Positions 8,189 to 14,570 of a stretch of 26,488 bases of DNA are shown here, piece after piece. The stretch lies in the IMG/VR virus record IMGVR_UViG_3300042355_001001, positions 1 to 26,488 of that record; one strand, given 5' to 3'. The notes under the pieces were generated by a model. It did not search any database and was not told the DNA's origin. It saw nothing but the letters and a program-made list of their open reading frames with translations. Position numbers and translations under genes: made by a program. Positions within the stretch are counted from its first letter, which is position 1; each line of letters starts with the position of its first letter. This DNA is from a virus.

Positions 8189-8222
8189 GGGTGGGCTCCT
8201 GGTGGGGGAGTCGGTCAGTCAG

Positions 8223-8531
8223 TCAGTGGATGCCGTGGTGCTGCTCAGTAGCCCGCACCAGCGCCAGGCCGCTGTGGGCGCGGGCCAGGGCGCGGGCTTT
8301 GACGTCGGCCATGCGCTGCTGGCGCAGGTGCAGGGGCTCCCAGCCGTCGCGCTGGAAGAGTTCGTGCTGGGCGGGCTTGAGTTCCAGGTACCGATACCAG
8401 CCCTGGCCCTTGACCAGCTTGCGCCAGGCGGCGGGCAGCTGCGGGTCGTCCGTGGTGGTGCGCAGCGCCTCGGCCTGGCGCTGCAGCTCGGCGATCTGGT
8501 GCTCGATGTGGGTGAGGGTCACTTGATCCAT
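8223..8531 (-). CDS. Hypothetical coiled-coil early protein
   Basis: The ATG at 8531 follows GGGGGA and lies inside the last codons of the 42-residue membrane protein gene; a TTG at 8546 is an alternative. The 102-residue product opens with a helical heptad-like segment (MDQVTLTHIEHQIAELQRQAEAL in outline). It continues with GQGWYRYLELKPAQHELFQRDGWEPL, a Trp-rich stretch around residues 48-70. There is no known motif. The overlap implies translational coupling. Function unknown. Confidence 0.6.
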   Translation of the reverse strand: MDQVTLTHIEHQIAELQRQAEALRTTTDDPQLPAAWRKLVKGQGWYRYLELKPAQHELFQRDGWEPLHLRQQRMADVKARALARAHSGLALVRATEQHHGIH

Positions 8532-8647
8532 GCCCAGATCCCCCAAATTGCAACCGCCAGCATGGCGACCAGGCCGACGATGGCCAGCACTACCAGCAGG
8601 CGGCCGAAAAGCTCCAGGCCGCTGCCGTCATCCGGGTTGTCTCTCAC
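8519..8647 (-). CDS. 42-residue single-span membrane protein
   Basis: A small frame starts with GTG at 8647, overlapping the upstream stop as GTGA, and ends with TGA at 8521-8519. An acidic, polar N-terminus (VRDNPDDGSGLELFGR) is followed by one uninterrupted hydrophobic helix (LLVVLAIVGLVAMLAVAIWGIWAW) and a C-terminal IK. The stop/start overlaps on both sides argue that it is translated. It is probably an inner-membrane micropeptide; candidate roles are superinfection exclusion or modulation of a host membrane protein. That role is conjecture. Confidence 0.6.
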   Translation of the reverse strand: MRDNPDDGSGLELFGRLLVVLAIVGLVAMLAVAIWGIWAWIK

Positions 8648-9015
8648 TTCAAGGCTCCTTCGTCGTCTTCAGGTAGTTCAAACCGCGTCACGCCCTGGCG
8701 CTTGACGAACTGGCGGTGGCTGTAGCCGTAGTTCTCTTCGGGGCAGTGTTGGGCGGCGTTGATGTGCCAGGCGCACAGGGTGTCCCAGGCGCCGGTGGCG
8801 GGGATGCCGGGCCGCTCGGGGCGGGGGCCGATGCGCAGGCGGTCGCCTACGTCCAAGCAGGGCGTGGGCAAGATCCAGCCCTTGGTGTGGCTCGTCCAGC
8901 GCCATTCGGGGTTGATGCCGCGGCGGCGCAGCACCTGGTGCAGGCGCTCCAGCACCGGCCGCTGGCGTGAGGGCTCGCGGCGGGGGACTAGGGTTAGGGT
9001 GAGCTGGGTGCTCAT
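8644..9015 (-). CDS. Hypothetical early protein
   Basis: A 123-residue protein starts at ATG 9015, overlapping the upstream stop by ATGA. The basic N-terminus (VPRREPSRQRPVLERLHQVLRRRGINPEWRW in outline) suggests nucleic-acid contact. Next come a DVGDRLRIGPRP strand, a Trp/Cys/His-containing centre (AWDTLCAWHINAAQHCPEEN) and an acidic tail. The Cys/His residues are not in a clear zinc-binding spacing. No family recognised; its position inside an uninterrupted operon supports it as a real gene. Confidence 0.6.
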   Translation of the reverse strand: MSTQLTLTLVPRREPSRQRPVLERLHQVLRRRGINPEWRWTSHTKGWILPTPCLDVGDRLRIGPRPERPGIPATGAWDTLCAWHINAAQHCPEENYGYSHRQFVKRQGVTRFELPEDDEGALK

Positions 9016-9293
9016 GCGGGCCCCTTCGCCCGTGCAATGGCGGCGCGGGCTTCATCCTCCATCGCCGCATCAACGTATTCGTCTAGAGACTCCATTGCAT
9101 ACAGGCTCAACTCAGGCGTGATGCAGTCTGATCTGTCGGCGTCGCGGATAAACCGATACCGTTCTGCATCCACCCGAAGCCGCTCGACCTCGGCATAAAG
9201 GCGTCGCAGTTCTGATGCGACCTCTTTGTCCCACGGGTTGCTGAACTTATCCAGCGAATCAGCCATCCGCAGGGCAGTAGGTTGTGTGGTCAT
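9012..9293 (-). CDS. Hypothetical phage early protein with helical motif
   Basis: ATG 9293 overlaps the methyltransferase stop as ATGA; the 93-residue product would be lost in the longer upstream frame, which merely shadows the methyltransferase. A long helix (VASELRRLYAEVERLRVDAER) followed by YRFIRD, around residues 25-50, is a sequence type that recurs in small proteins of many phage early operons. The C-terminus is acidic then Ala-rich. No enzyme motif. Codon use is slightly less GC-rich than that of its neighbours. Function unknown. Confidence 0.65.
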   Translation of the reverse strand: MTTQPTALRMADSLDKFSNPWDKEVASELRRLYAEVERLRVDAERYRFIRDADRSDCITPELSLYAMESLDEYVDAAMEDEARAAIARAKGPA

Positions 9294-10597
9294 GCCGCCT
9301 CTCTCCTCTCCATCAACTCCACAAAGTTCGCGCGCACCAGCGCCTCGGCCATGGGTGGGCAGACGCTGTTGCCGATCATTCGCACCTGGGCGTGCTTGGG
9401 CAGGGGGCGGCCCAGGTGTGGGGCGTCGAGCAGGTAGCTCTCGGCGAAGCCCTGGGCGCGCGCCAGCTCGCGGGGCTGCAGCATGCGCAGCCCGATATCC
9501 ACGATGCGGTACTGCTCGCCGGCCACGGTCACCAGGCCCATGCGGTCTTTGGTGGGCAGGGTGTGCATGGGTTCGTCCAGGCCGGCCCACTGGCCGCCGC
9601 TGCCGTAGAACTTCACCAGAAACGCGGCCACCAGGCTGTGATGGTCCACGCTGGTGACGGTGCCGATCGGCATGCGCAGGTCACTGCCCACCACGCCGGT
9701 GTAGTGCTTGGCCAGGAAGGCTGACACGAGGCAATGCTCGGCCTTGCTGGTGATGGTGCTCAGCGGCTCATGCACGCTGCGCACCTTGCCGGCGTCGCCG
9801 TGGCCGGTGTGGCCGATGCGGACGATGAAGGGCTCAGCGGCCTCGATGACGAAGCGGCGCAGGCCTTCGGCCACGCGGCGCAGGGTGGCGTCGGCCAGCG
9901 GGCGGGGGCGGTTGAAGATGCTGGGGCAGGGCAGGCTCCAGTCGATGCACTGCGCAGCGGTGCGCCAGGGCTGGGGCCGGCCGGGGCCGTGCGTGGGGGT
10001 GGGCCACACGATGGGCTGGCCATCGCGCCGGGCCACCAGGAACAGGCGCTTGCGGCTGGTGGGGGCGCCGTAGTCGCAGGCGCGCAGCTCGCGCCACTGC
10101 ACGGCGTAGCCCAGGCGCTGCAGGGCGTTGACGAAGGCGCGGAACTCGCGGCCCTTGTGGCGCGGGCAGGGTCGGCCGTCCTGCGTGAGCGGGCCCCAGG
10201 TGGTGAACTCTTCCACGTTTTCCAGGCAGATGAGGCGCGGCTGCACGGTGGCCGCATAGCGCACCGCCACCCAGGCCAGCCCGCGGATCTTCTTCTCCAC
10301 GGGCTTGCCGCCCTTGGCCTTGCTGAAGTGCTTGCAATCCGGGCTGAACCACGCCAGCCCCACGGGCCGGCCGTCGCAGACTTCGCGGGGGTTCACATCC
10401 CACACGCTTTCGCACAGGTGGCGCGTTTGCGGGTGGTTGGCCTGGTGCATGGCCACGGCCTCGGGGTCGTGGTTGATGGCGATGTCCACCGGCCGGCCAA
10501 TGGCCCGCTCGATGCCCGATGAGGCCCCGCCGCCGCCGGCGAAGTTGTCGACCACCAGCTCGTGGTGCAGGGGGAGGGTGAATTGGGGGGTGAGCAT
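9290..10597 (-). CDS. C5-cytosine DNA methyltransferase
   Basis: A 435-residue protein with all main C5-methyltransferase motifs. These are motif I DNFAGGGGAS (residues about 17-26, S-adenosylmethionine binding), motif IV SPDC with catalytic Cys88, motif VI ENV at 126-128, motif VIII TSRKRLFLV at about 180-188, and motif X GNSVCPPMAEAL near residue 408. The variable region between VIII and X would set the target sequence. The PPC of classical enzymes is SPDC here. It has no adjacent restriction endonuclease, so it is an orphan, probably protecting phage DNA from host restriction or marking it. It starts by TGATG coupling to the gene upstream. Confidence 0.92.
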   Translation of the reverse strand: MLTPQFTLPLHHELVVDNFAGGGGASSGIERAIGRPVDIAINHDPEAVAMHQANHPQTRHLCESVWDVNPREVCDGRPVGLAWFSPDCKHFSKAKGGKPVEKKIRGLAWVAVRYAATVQPRLICLENVEEFTTWGPLTQDGRPCPRHKGREFRAFVNALQRLGYAVQWRELRACDYGAPTSRKRLFLVARRDGQPIVWPTPTHGPGRPQPWRTAAQCIDWSLPCPSIFNRPRPLADATLRRVAEGLRRFVIEAAEPFIVRIGHTGHGDAGKVRSVHEPLSTITSKAEHCLVSAFLAKHYTGVVGSDLRMPIGTVTSVDHHSLVAAFLVKFYGSGGQWAGLDEPMHTLPTKDRMGLVTVAGEQYRIVDIGLRMLQPRELARAQGFAESYLLDAPHLGRPLPKHAQVRMIGNSVCPPMAEALVRANFVELMERREAA

Positions 10598-10866
10598 CAG
10601 ATGGCATCCCCCTCCAACGCCTCAGTCAACAACTCCCTGATGCTCACCAACTGATGCCTCGTCTCCACCAGCTCCCCCAGCGTCTGCCCGTACACGCTGA
10701 GGTGCCGGTCAATCGCCGCGCCCTGTTCCTCCAGCAGCGCCGCAGCGCGCACCAGGGTGGCCAGATCCTTGGCCGTGACTTGGTGGCCGCGGTGCGCCAC
10801 GATGCGCAGGCGCTGGGCCAGGGTGGTGGCGGCGGCTCGGTGGGGGCTGGGCTTGAGGGTGCTCAT
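10597..10866 (-). CDS. Hypothetical helical early protein
   Basis: An 89-residue protein begins at ATG 10866, overlapping the HNH-like gene's stop as ATGA, and its own stop shares a base with the methyltransferase start. It is Ala/Leu-rich and helical, with LAQRLRIVAHRGHQVTAKDL at about residues 17-36 and a long helix through AAALLEEQGAAIDRHL. A larger overlapping frame is a shadow of its neighbours. No membrane segment or catalytic motif is seen. Coupling suggests co-expression with the methyltransferase, but no link in function is shown. Confidence 0.6.
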   Translation of the reverse strand: MSTLKPSPHRAAATTLAQRLRIVAHRGHQVTAKDLATLVRAAALLEEQGAAIDRHLSVYGQTLGELVETRHQLVSIRELLTEALEGDAI

Positions 10867-11450
10867 GCGGCCCTCCGATCGGCATCGGGCCGCCACGTGA
10901 AGACGCTGGCCTGCGCCAGGTGCGGGGTGTGCACCGCGCCCGTCTTGCGCACGCTCCACACGGCGAACTGGCTCAGGTTGAGTTCCTTGGCCAGCGCGTA
11001 GGTGGTGGCGTCGCTGGCCAGGATGCGCGCGCGCACCTCGGGCGTAACCTTGCGGCCGCGCTTGTCCCACATCGCCCGGCTGGCCTTGCGCTTGCTCAGC
11101 AGGCCCTTGACCTTGCCGCTCTTGGTCAGGTAGCTGCCGTGGGCGTGACGGTCGCCCGATTGGCAGTGGGCGGGGTTCACGCAGTCGGCCGATGTGCAGC
11201 ACAGGCGCGCATAGGCCACGTGCCCGGCCGGCAGATCACGCCCGCGCGCCAGCAGCAGGGCGGCGCGGCGCCCGCGCATGATGTGGCCGGGCCTGGGCAG
11301 GGCGGGGTGCGTGACGTGCACCTTGGGCACGCCGTCACACTTGCTCAGGCGCCAGTGCCAGCAGCCGGTGTCGTCGTCCACCACGCAGCGCAGGCGCAGG
11401 TCGTCCAGATCGCGGATGCCGCCCAGATACGTTCCGTGCTTGTGGGCCAT
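10863..11450 (-). CDS. HNH-endonuclease-like protein with C-terminal HTH
   Basis: The start is ATG 11450 (TGATG with the upstream stop; GTG 11453 is equally possible), giving 195 residues. The N-terminus has GCWHW (about residues 29-33) and a later CxxxDCVNPAHC (about 85-96). These are the opening and the Cys-x-Asn-Pro-x-His core of HNH proteins that accompany phage packaging or homing. The usual first His of the core, normally just before the first Cys, appears to be replaced (AYARLCC), so nuclease activity is uncertain. Residues about 135-170 (VTPEVRARILASDATTYALA then LSQFAVWSVRK) form a helix-turn-helix like those of homing nucleases. Confidence 0.6.
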   Translation of the reverse strand: MAHKHGTYLGGIRDLDDLRLRCVVDDDTGCWHWRLSKCDGVPKVHVTHPALPRPGHIMRGRRAALLLARGRDLPAGHVAYARLCCTSADCVNPAHCQSGDRHAHGSYLTKSGKVKGLLSKRKASRAMWDKRGRKVTPEVRARILASDATTYALAKELNLSQFAVWSVRKTGAVHTPHLAQASVFTWRPDADRRAA

Positions 11451-11947
11451 CACGCGGGTTCCTGCTGCAGGGGTTGCACCACGCGCGCGGTGGGCTCAGC
11501 CCCGGCCAGGGCGCGGCGCACGCGGTGCTGCACGGCTTCACCGGCCGCGAAGCGCTCGGCCTGGGTGATGCCGCTCATCAGCTCCACCCAGCCGGCGCGC
11601 AGGGCGTGCAGGGCGGCCAGTTCACTGGCGCGCGCAGCACGCACGCCGGTGGCGCGTTGCCGGTCCAGGATGGCTTCGCAGGCGTCTTGCGCGGCCTGCA
11701 CGATGCGCCCCGGGTCATGCGCCTTGCGCATGCGCACCAGCTCTTCCACCAGGTTGACCGCATCGAAAATCTCGCGCCAGTGCGCCTGGCTGGCCTGGCC
11801 CCGGGCCACGGCGCGCACGGCGTCGTCAATGGTCAGGGCCCACAGGGTCTGGTCATCCCGGCTGAGCCAGGCCACGCCCTGGATGGCCACCAGGTGGGCC
11901 GTGGGGTTGATGCCGCGGGGGCGGTATTTGCTGCGCTTGCGGGTCAT
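11450..11947 (-). CDS. Conserved hypothetical phage protein
   Basis: A 165-residue protein starts at ATG 11947, overlapping the kinase stop as ATGA. The basic N-terminus (MTRKRSKYRPRGINPTAHL) and the following WLSRDDQTLWALTIDDAVRA are typical of a family of unknown function frequent in proteobacterial phages. The rest is helical, with many Arg and Ala. No membrane segment or enzymatic motif is seen. Unknown role; the basic start would allow DNA or RNA contact. Confidence 0.65.
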   Translation of the reverse strand: MTRKRSKYRPRGINPTAHLVAIQGVAWLSRDDQTLWALTIDDAVRAVARGQASQAHWREIFDAVNLVEELVRMRKAHDPGRIVQAAQDACEAILDRQRATGVRAARASELAALHALRAGWVELMSGITQAERFAAGEAVQHRVRRALAGAEPTARVVQPLQQEPA

Positions 11948-12621
11948 ATGTAGGCAGCCGGGTCTGGCGCGCGCAGGCTCATCGGCTCACGCTCGCCGAT
12001 GCACCACGTGGCCATGGCGCCGTCCAGCATGCCGTGCAGGCCGGCGAAGTGCTCGCCGTGGTTGTGCAGGTCAACGTCAGCGTGCAGGTCCATGACCTGC
12101 GCCTCGCTGACGTGGGGGCGAACGGCGCCGGCCTGGCGGCGGTGCAGGCGGATGACCTTGCCGCCGATCAGGTGGATCCAGTCGGCCTCGTTCGGGAAGC
12201 GGCAGTCGCTGACCACAATTCGGTCATGCACGGGCGTGGCCAGCGCAGCAGGCGTGCCGCGCAAAGACAGGTCAGGCCCCGGCAGCCCCAGGCGCAGGGC
12301 CATGTGCCGCACCCAGATGTTCCGGTGCAGGCTGCGGCCACACTCCGTGCCCAGGGTCTGCATCAGCGCGCGGGCGCTGATGCCCAGGCCGGGGATGCGC
12401 GCCTCTTTGGAGGCTCGCTCGGTGAGCCAGCGGTGGTCAATGCCGGCTTCTTCCAGCATCAGCAGGGCCATGCTGCGGATGGGGTCTGCGAAGCTGGCCT
12501 GCACGAAGCCGTAGCGCTCCACCAGGTACGCCGCGGCGGTGTCTTTGCCTGCACCGGCGTGGCCGGCGATGCCGATGACGATCGGGTCGGCCAGCGGGTG
12601 GATGTGGTGGGCTTGGGTCAT
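11944..12621 (-). CDS. Deoxynucleoside monophosphate kinase
   Basis: A 225-residue protein with a P-loop GHAGAGKDT (residues 20-28) directly after a beta strand (PIVIGIAG). It is followed by FADPIRSMALLML, RIPGLGISARALMQTLGTE and RNIWVRHMA, which match phage dNMP kinases. Later, VVSDCRFPNEADWI (about residues 152-165) is the second conserved block. The enzyme phosphorylates deoxynucleoside monophosphates for phage DNA synthesis, in the cytoplasm. It would supply precursors for the replication genes on the other arm. Starts by ATGA overlap with the gene upstream. Confidence 0.88.
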   Translation of the reverse strand: MTQAHHIHPLADPIVIGIAGHAGAGKDTAAAYLVERYGFVQASFADPIRSMALLMLEEAGIDHRWLTERASKEARIPGLGISARALMQTLGTECGRSLHRNIWVRHMALRLGLPGPDLSLRGTPAALATPVHDRIVVSDCRFPNEADWIHLIGGKVIRLHRRQAGAVRPHVSEAQVMDLHADVDLHNHGEHFAGLHGMLDGAMATWCIGEREPMSLRAPDPAAYI

Positions 12622-12989
12622 GGGGTGGTGGGTTCGGGGGTTGTGGGGCGCAGGCTTTCGAAGCGCACGACATCGCGCATGGGCGTCACCACGTTGACGG
12701 CCTCCAGGCCGCGCACGTTCAGGCTGTTGGCCCGGGCGCAGTAGGTGATGGCCTCGCCTGCCAGGCTGACAAGCGCATCGCGCACCAGTTCCCGCCGCAC
12801 CTCAGCGGCGCGGCGCTCGCCGGCTTCGCCGTGGCCACACCACAGCACGCCCGTGATGAACGGCGCACCCGGGCGCACCTGGCGCATCTGCACGGTGACC
12901 ACCACATGCGCAGGCTGGTCAGCCTCGGGCACGGTAGAGAGCCCGTGATACGTGCCGGCCACGGTGCCGGTGAGGTAGACGGAACTCAT
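12618..12989 (-). CDS. Hypothetical early protein, beta-rich N-terminus
   Basis: A 123-residue protein starts at ATG 12989, overlapping the upstream stop by ATGA. The opening SSVYLTGTVAGTYHGLST and HVVVTVQMRQ suggest an antiparallel beta domain, loosely like a single-strand-binding OB fold. A helix follows (ERRAAEVRRELVRDALVSLAG in outline), then EAVNVVTPMRDVVRFESL. No catalytic motif and no membrane segment. The OB-fold comparison is weak. It is placed just before the nucleotide kinase in transcription order, so a DNA-metabolism role is plausible but not shown. Confidence 0.55.
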   Translation of the reverse strand: MSSVYLTGTVAGTYHGLSTVPEADQPAHVVVTVQMRQVRPGAPFITGVLWCGHGEAGERRAAEVRRELVRDALVSLAGEAITYCARANSLNVRGLEAVNVVTPMRDVVRFESLRPTTPEPTTP

Positions 12990-13198
12990 GACACCGCCAC
13001 TCCCACCGCAATCACCGCCCCCGCCAGAACGATGGCCAGGAACGCCTGACCAGCCAGGCGCAGGATGCTTCGATCCAGCGCCTGCTCACACGATTGAGGG
13101 CACGGGCAGGCCGCGCGGCCCTGCTGGCAGGGGCCGGTGCAGCCGCCGAAGTGGGGCAGGATGGTCGGCTCGGTGCCGTCTTGGTAGTGGCGCTCCAT
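12986..13198 (-). CDS. Cys-rich single-span membrane protein
   Basis: The ATG at 13198 shares a base with the upstream TGA (TGATG); an in-frame GTG at 13210 is possible. The 70-residue product has a Cys-rich segment CTGPCQQGRAACPCPQSCE (about residues 20-38), then one membrane helix near the C-terminus (LAGQAFLAIVLAGAVIAVGV). Small phage proteins with this CQQGRxACPxPxxC pattern plus a helix recur in proteobacterial phages. Four to six Cys could bind a metal. Function unknown. Confidence 0.65.
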   Translation of the reverse strand: MERHYQDGTEPTILPHFGGCTGPCQQGRAACPCPQSCEQALDRSILRLAGQAFLAIVLAGAVIAVGVAVS

Positions 13199-13380
13199 CA
13201 CGCGCTCCACCAGTGCGCCAGGGCCAGCGCCAGGGCGATGCCGATGGCGCTGGCCAGGAGGACGGAGCCCACGCTGTCCATGCGACGGCTGCTGCGCTCG
13301 ATGGCGTAGGCGTGGCGGGCGTCAGCCGGGAAGGCTTCGGCCAGCGTGCGGGGGAACTTGCGGACGGTGGGGGCGCTCAC
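13198..13380 (-). CDS. 60-residue single-span membrane protein
   Basis: GTG 13380 overlaps the upstream stop as GTGA. The first ~33 residues are soluble and basic (VRKFPRTLAEAFPADARHAY), followed by one hydrophobic helix (VGSVLLASAIGIALALALAHWW) at the C-terminus. This is a tail-anchored layout. It is coupled to genes on both sides. Its role is unknown; it forms a pair with the Cys-rich membrane protein that follows. Confidence 0.6.
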   Translation of the reverse strand: MSAPTVRKFPRTLAEAFPADARHAYAIERSSRRMDSVGSVLLASAIGIALALALAHWWSA

Positions 13381-13517
13381 AGCAGCGCCTCCCCAACAGA
13401 GGCCAGGGCGCGGGCGAAGCCGGTGGTGCGCTGGTGGCGCGCGGTGTGGCGGGTGTGCTCGGCCGCGTCAGCGGCCAGGGCTGCGGCCAGGGCCGCCAGG
13501 CTGGTGTGCAGGTCCAT
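13377..13517 (-). CDS. 46-residue first gene of the leftward operon
   Basis: ATG 13517 follows GAGG with a five-base spacer and the frame ends with TGA at 13379-13377, overlapping the next GTG. The product is Ala/His-rich: a helical MDLHTSLAALAAALAADAAE, then HTRHTARHQRTTGFARALA. It is the first frame downstream of the leftward promoter and keeps the operon's overlap pattern, which supports translation. It has no membrane segment or known motif. A longer overlapping frame at 13322-13522 is a shadow rich in Pro, Arg and Trp. Confidence 0.5.
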   Translation of the reverse strand: MDLHTSLAALAAALAADAAEHTRHTARHQRTTGFARALASVGEALL

Positions 13518-13565
13518 CGCATCCTCGGCCCCCGGCATTGCCGTTGTCTTGGGGCGTGGATGCGG

Positions 13566-13595
13566 ACTTTAGGACAGACGAAACTGTGAAGTCAA
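13566..13595 (-). promoter_or_regulatory. Leftward early promoter with operator-like element
   Basis: On the minus strand, TTGACT (13595-13590) is followed after 18 bases by TAAAGT (13571-13566), a plausible -35/-10 pair 48 bases before the first leftward start at 13517. The downstream half belongs to the element TTCG-N6-CTAAAGT (13582-13566), which recurs before the repressor gene and the cro-like gene in the same orientation to transcription. It is likely the switch operator. Confidence 0.6.
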
Positions 13596-13602
13596 TAGCC
13601 TA

Positions 13603-13620
13603 CTCGAAAGTTTTTTCGAG
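13603..13620 (+). repeat. Inverted repeat upstream of leftward promoter
   Basis: CTCGAAA (13603-13609) and TTTCGAG (13614-13620) are exact complements with a four-base centre. It lies directly upstream of the leftward -35. It may be a further operator or an activator site. The rest of 13621-13745 up to the repressor stop shows no gene. Confidence 0.75.
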
Positions 13621-13745
13621 TGCGGATACGCAACACAGCTGCGAAGCGACGAAAGGGGGGTGGCAATCTGCCCCGCCCCTTGGTGCAGGCTTGTAACTTT
13701 TGGCCTATTGGCCGGCCGGGCGCGGCTTGAAAAGATAGACGCGGG

Positions 13746-14219
13746 CTAGACCGCGTGGCTCGGCCCTGTCTTTGCTTCTGGCAAGCGCACGCGCAGCAGG
13801 CTCAAGATGGGCTCGATGTAGCTGACATCCCCGCCGGACATGGCGCAGGCCCGCAGCAAGCTGCCCAGCCCTTCGCGACGCTCAGGCTCGGGCACCTTGG
13901 CAAGTTCTTCGCACAGGGCCTCCAGCGCCACGCGCAGGGCCGGCCTGGGCATGTGGAAGGGCAGGGGGGCCACCGGCTCGCGCGTCACCAGTCCCTCGCG
14001 CCCGTTGTCGTGCGGCAGGTCCATCCAGCCGGCAGGCTTGCCCGCTGCACGCTCAATCATGCGGGCCGATCTCTCGTGGATTCCGTTCTCGGGCGACTTC
14101 CATTGAGTGATCTGCGCCTGTCCGCGGCCAATCCGCTTGGCCAAGTCAACCTGCCGACCGTTGAACACGTCGGCAATGATCAACAGCAGGTTCTGGCGGC
14201 GCAGGTCATTGAGGTTCAT
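13746..14219 (-). CDS. Phage repressor (CI-like, no peptidase domain)
   Basis: A 157-residue protein transcribed away from the cro-like gene. Residues about 3-50 (LNDLRRQNLLLIIADVFNGR, DLAKRIGRGQAQITQWKSPE) form a Cro/CI-type helix-turn-helix. The rest is helical, with PHDNGREGLVTREP as a linker and C-terminal helices (ALCEELAKVPEPERREGLGSLLRA). There is no Ser/Lys peptidase signature, so it is probably not inactivated by RecA-stimulated self-cleavage like lambda CI. Induction may instead rely on an antirepressor or on the Cro-like protein. No strong ribosome site precedes ATG 14219; the operator-like element ends six bases before it. Confidence 0.75.
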   Translation of the reverse strand: MNLNDLRRQNLLLIIADVFNGRQVDLAKRIGRGQAQITQWKSPENGIHERSARMIERAAGKPAGWMDLPHDNGREGLVTREPVAPLPFHMPRPALRVALEALCEELAKVPEPERREGLGSLLRACAMSGGDVSYIEPILSLLRVRLPEAKTGPSHAV

Positions 14220-14225
14220 CGCTGC

Positions 14226-14246
14226 ACTTTAGGCAGAGCGAATATA
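14226..14246 (-). promoter_or_regulatory. Repressor promoter with operator-like element
   Basis: On the minus strand TATATT (14246-14241) is a good -10 candidate. Directly downstream TTCG-N6-CTAAAGT (14242-14226) ends six bases before ATG 14219. No Shine-Dalgarno sequence fits between, so the transcript may be nearly leaderless or poorly translated. Bound repressor would block its own transcription here. Confidence 0.5.
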
Positions 14247-14254
14247 GAGGGGGC

Positions 14255-14283
14255 TTGCTTTTTTGTTTCGACCTTACTAAAGT
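14255..14283 (+). promoter_or_regulatory. Rightward promoter with operator-like element
   Basis: TTGCTT (14255-14260) and TAAAGT (14278-14283) are 17 bases apart. The element TTCG-N6-CTAAAGT (14267-14283) overlaps the -10 and ends eight bases before ATG 14292. No ribosome site is seen, so the cro-like mRNA may be leaderless. The promoter hexamers are weak; the element's conservation is the stronger evidence. Confidence 0.5.
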
Positions 14284-14291
14284 CCGCCCCC

Positions 14292-14570
14292 ATGAACCAC
14301 TCGGCACTCATTGACCAGCTCGGCGGCGTTTCAGCCGTGGCCCGCATGACGGGCGTCAGCGCCCCCACGGCCCACGCCTACCGCCAGCGCGGCATCCCCG
14401 CAGAACGCTGCCCCGCCATCGAGCGCGCCACCCAGGGCGCCGTGGCCGTGGAAACCCTGCGCTCTGACGTGCAGTGGAGCCGGATCCCCGATCCCGCCTG
14501 GCCCCACCCGGCCGGCCGGCCTGTCATTGACGTGGCGCGGCCTGTGGCTGCGGTGAAGGAAGCCGCTTGA
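14292..14570 (+). CDS. Cro-like repressor, YdaS family
   Basis: A 92-residue protein starts at ATG 14292, directly after the rightward operator-like element; the longer upstream frame would run backwards through the repressor gene. Residues about 8-40 (DQLGGVSAVARMTGVSAPTA then YRQRGIPAERC) form the helix-turn-helix of YdaS-type Cro proteins, with the typical AIERATQGAVAVE that follows. It would compete with the repressor for the shared operators and turn down early transcription in the lytic cycle. It is the first gene of the rightward operon and is followed by a structured leader. Confidence 0.85.
   Translation: MNHSALIDQLGGVSAVARMTGVSAPTAHAYRQRGIPAERCPAIERATQGAVAVETLRSDVQWSRIPDPAWPHPAGRPVIDVARPVAAVKEAA

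Noticed and set aside
8212-8227. GTCA tandem tetranucleotide after the HTH gene's upstream neighbour
   Set aside because: A short run that gives stops in several frames between two genes; too short to claim a function.
10920-12095. 391-codon plus-strand open frame opposite the early operon
   Set aside because: Antisense to the HNH-like, hypothetical and kinase genes, whose overlaps and motifs support the minus strand.
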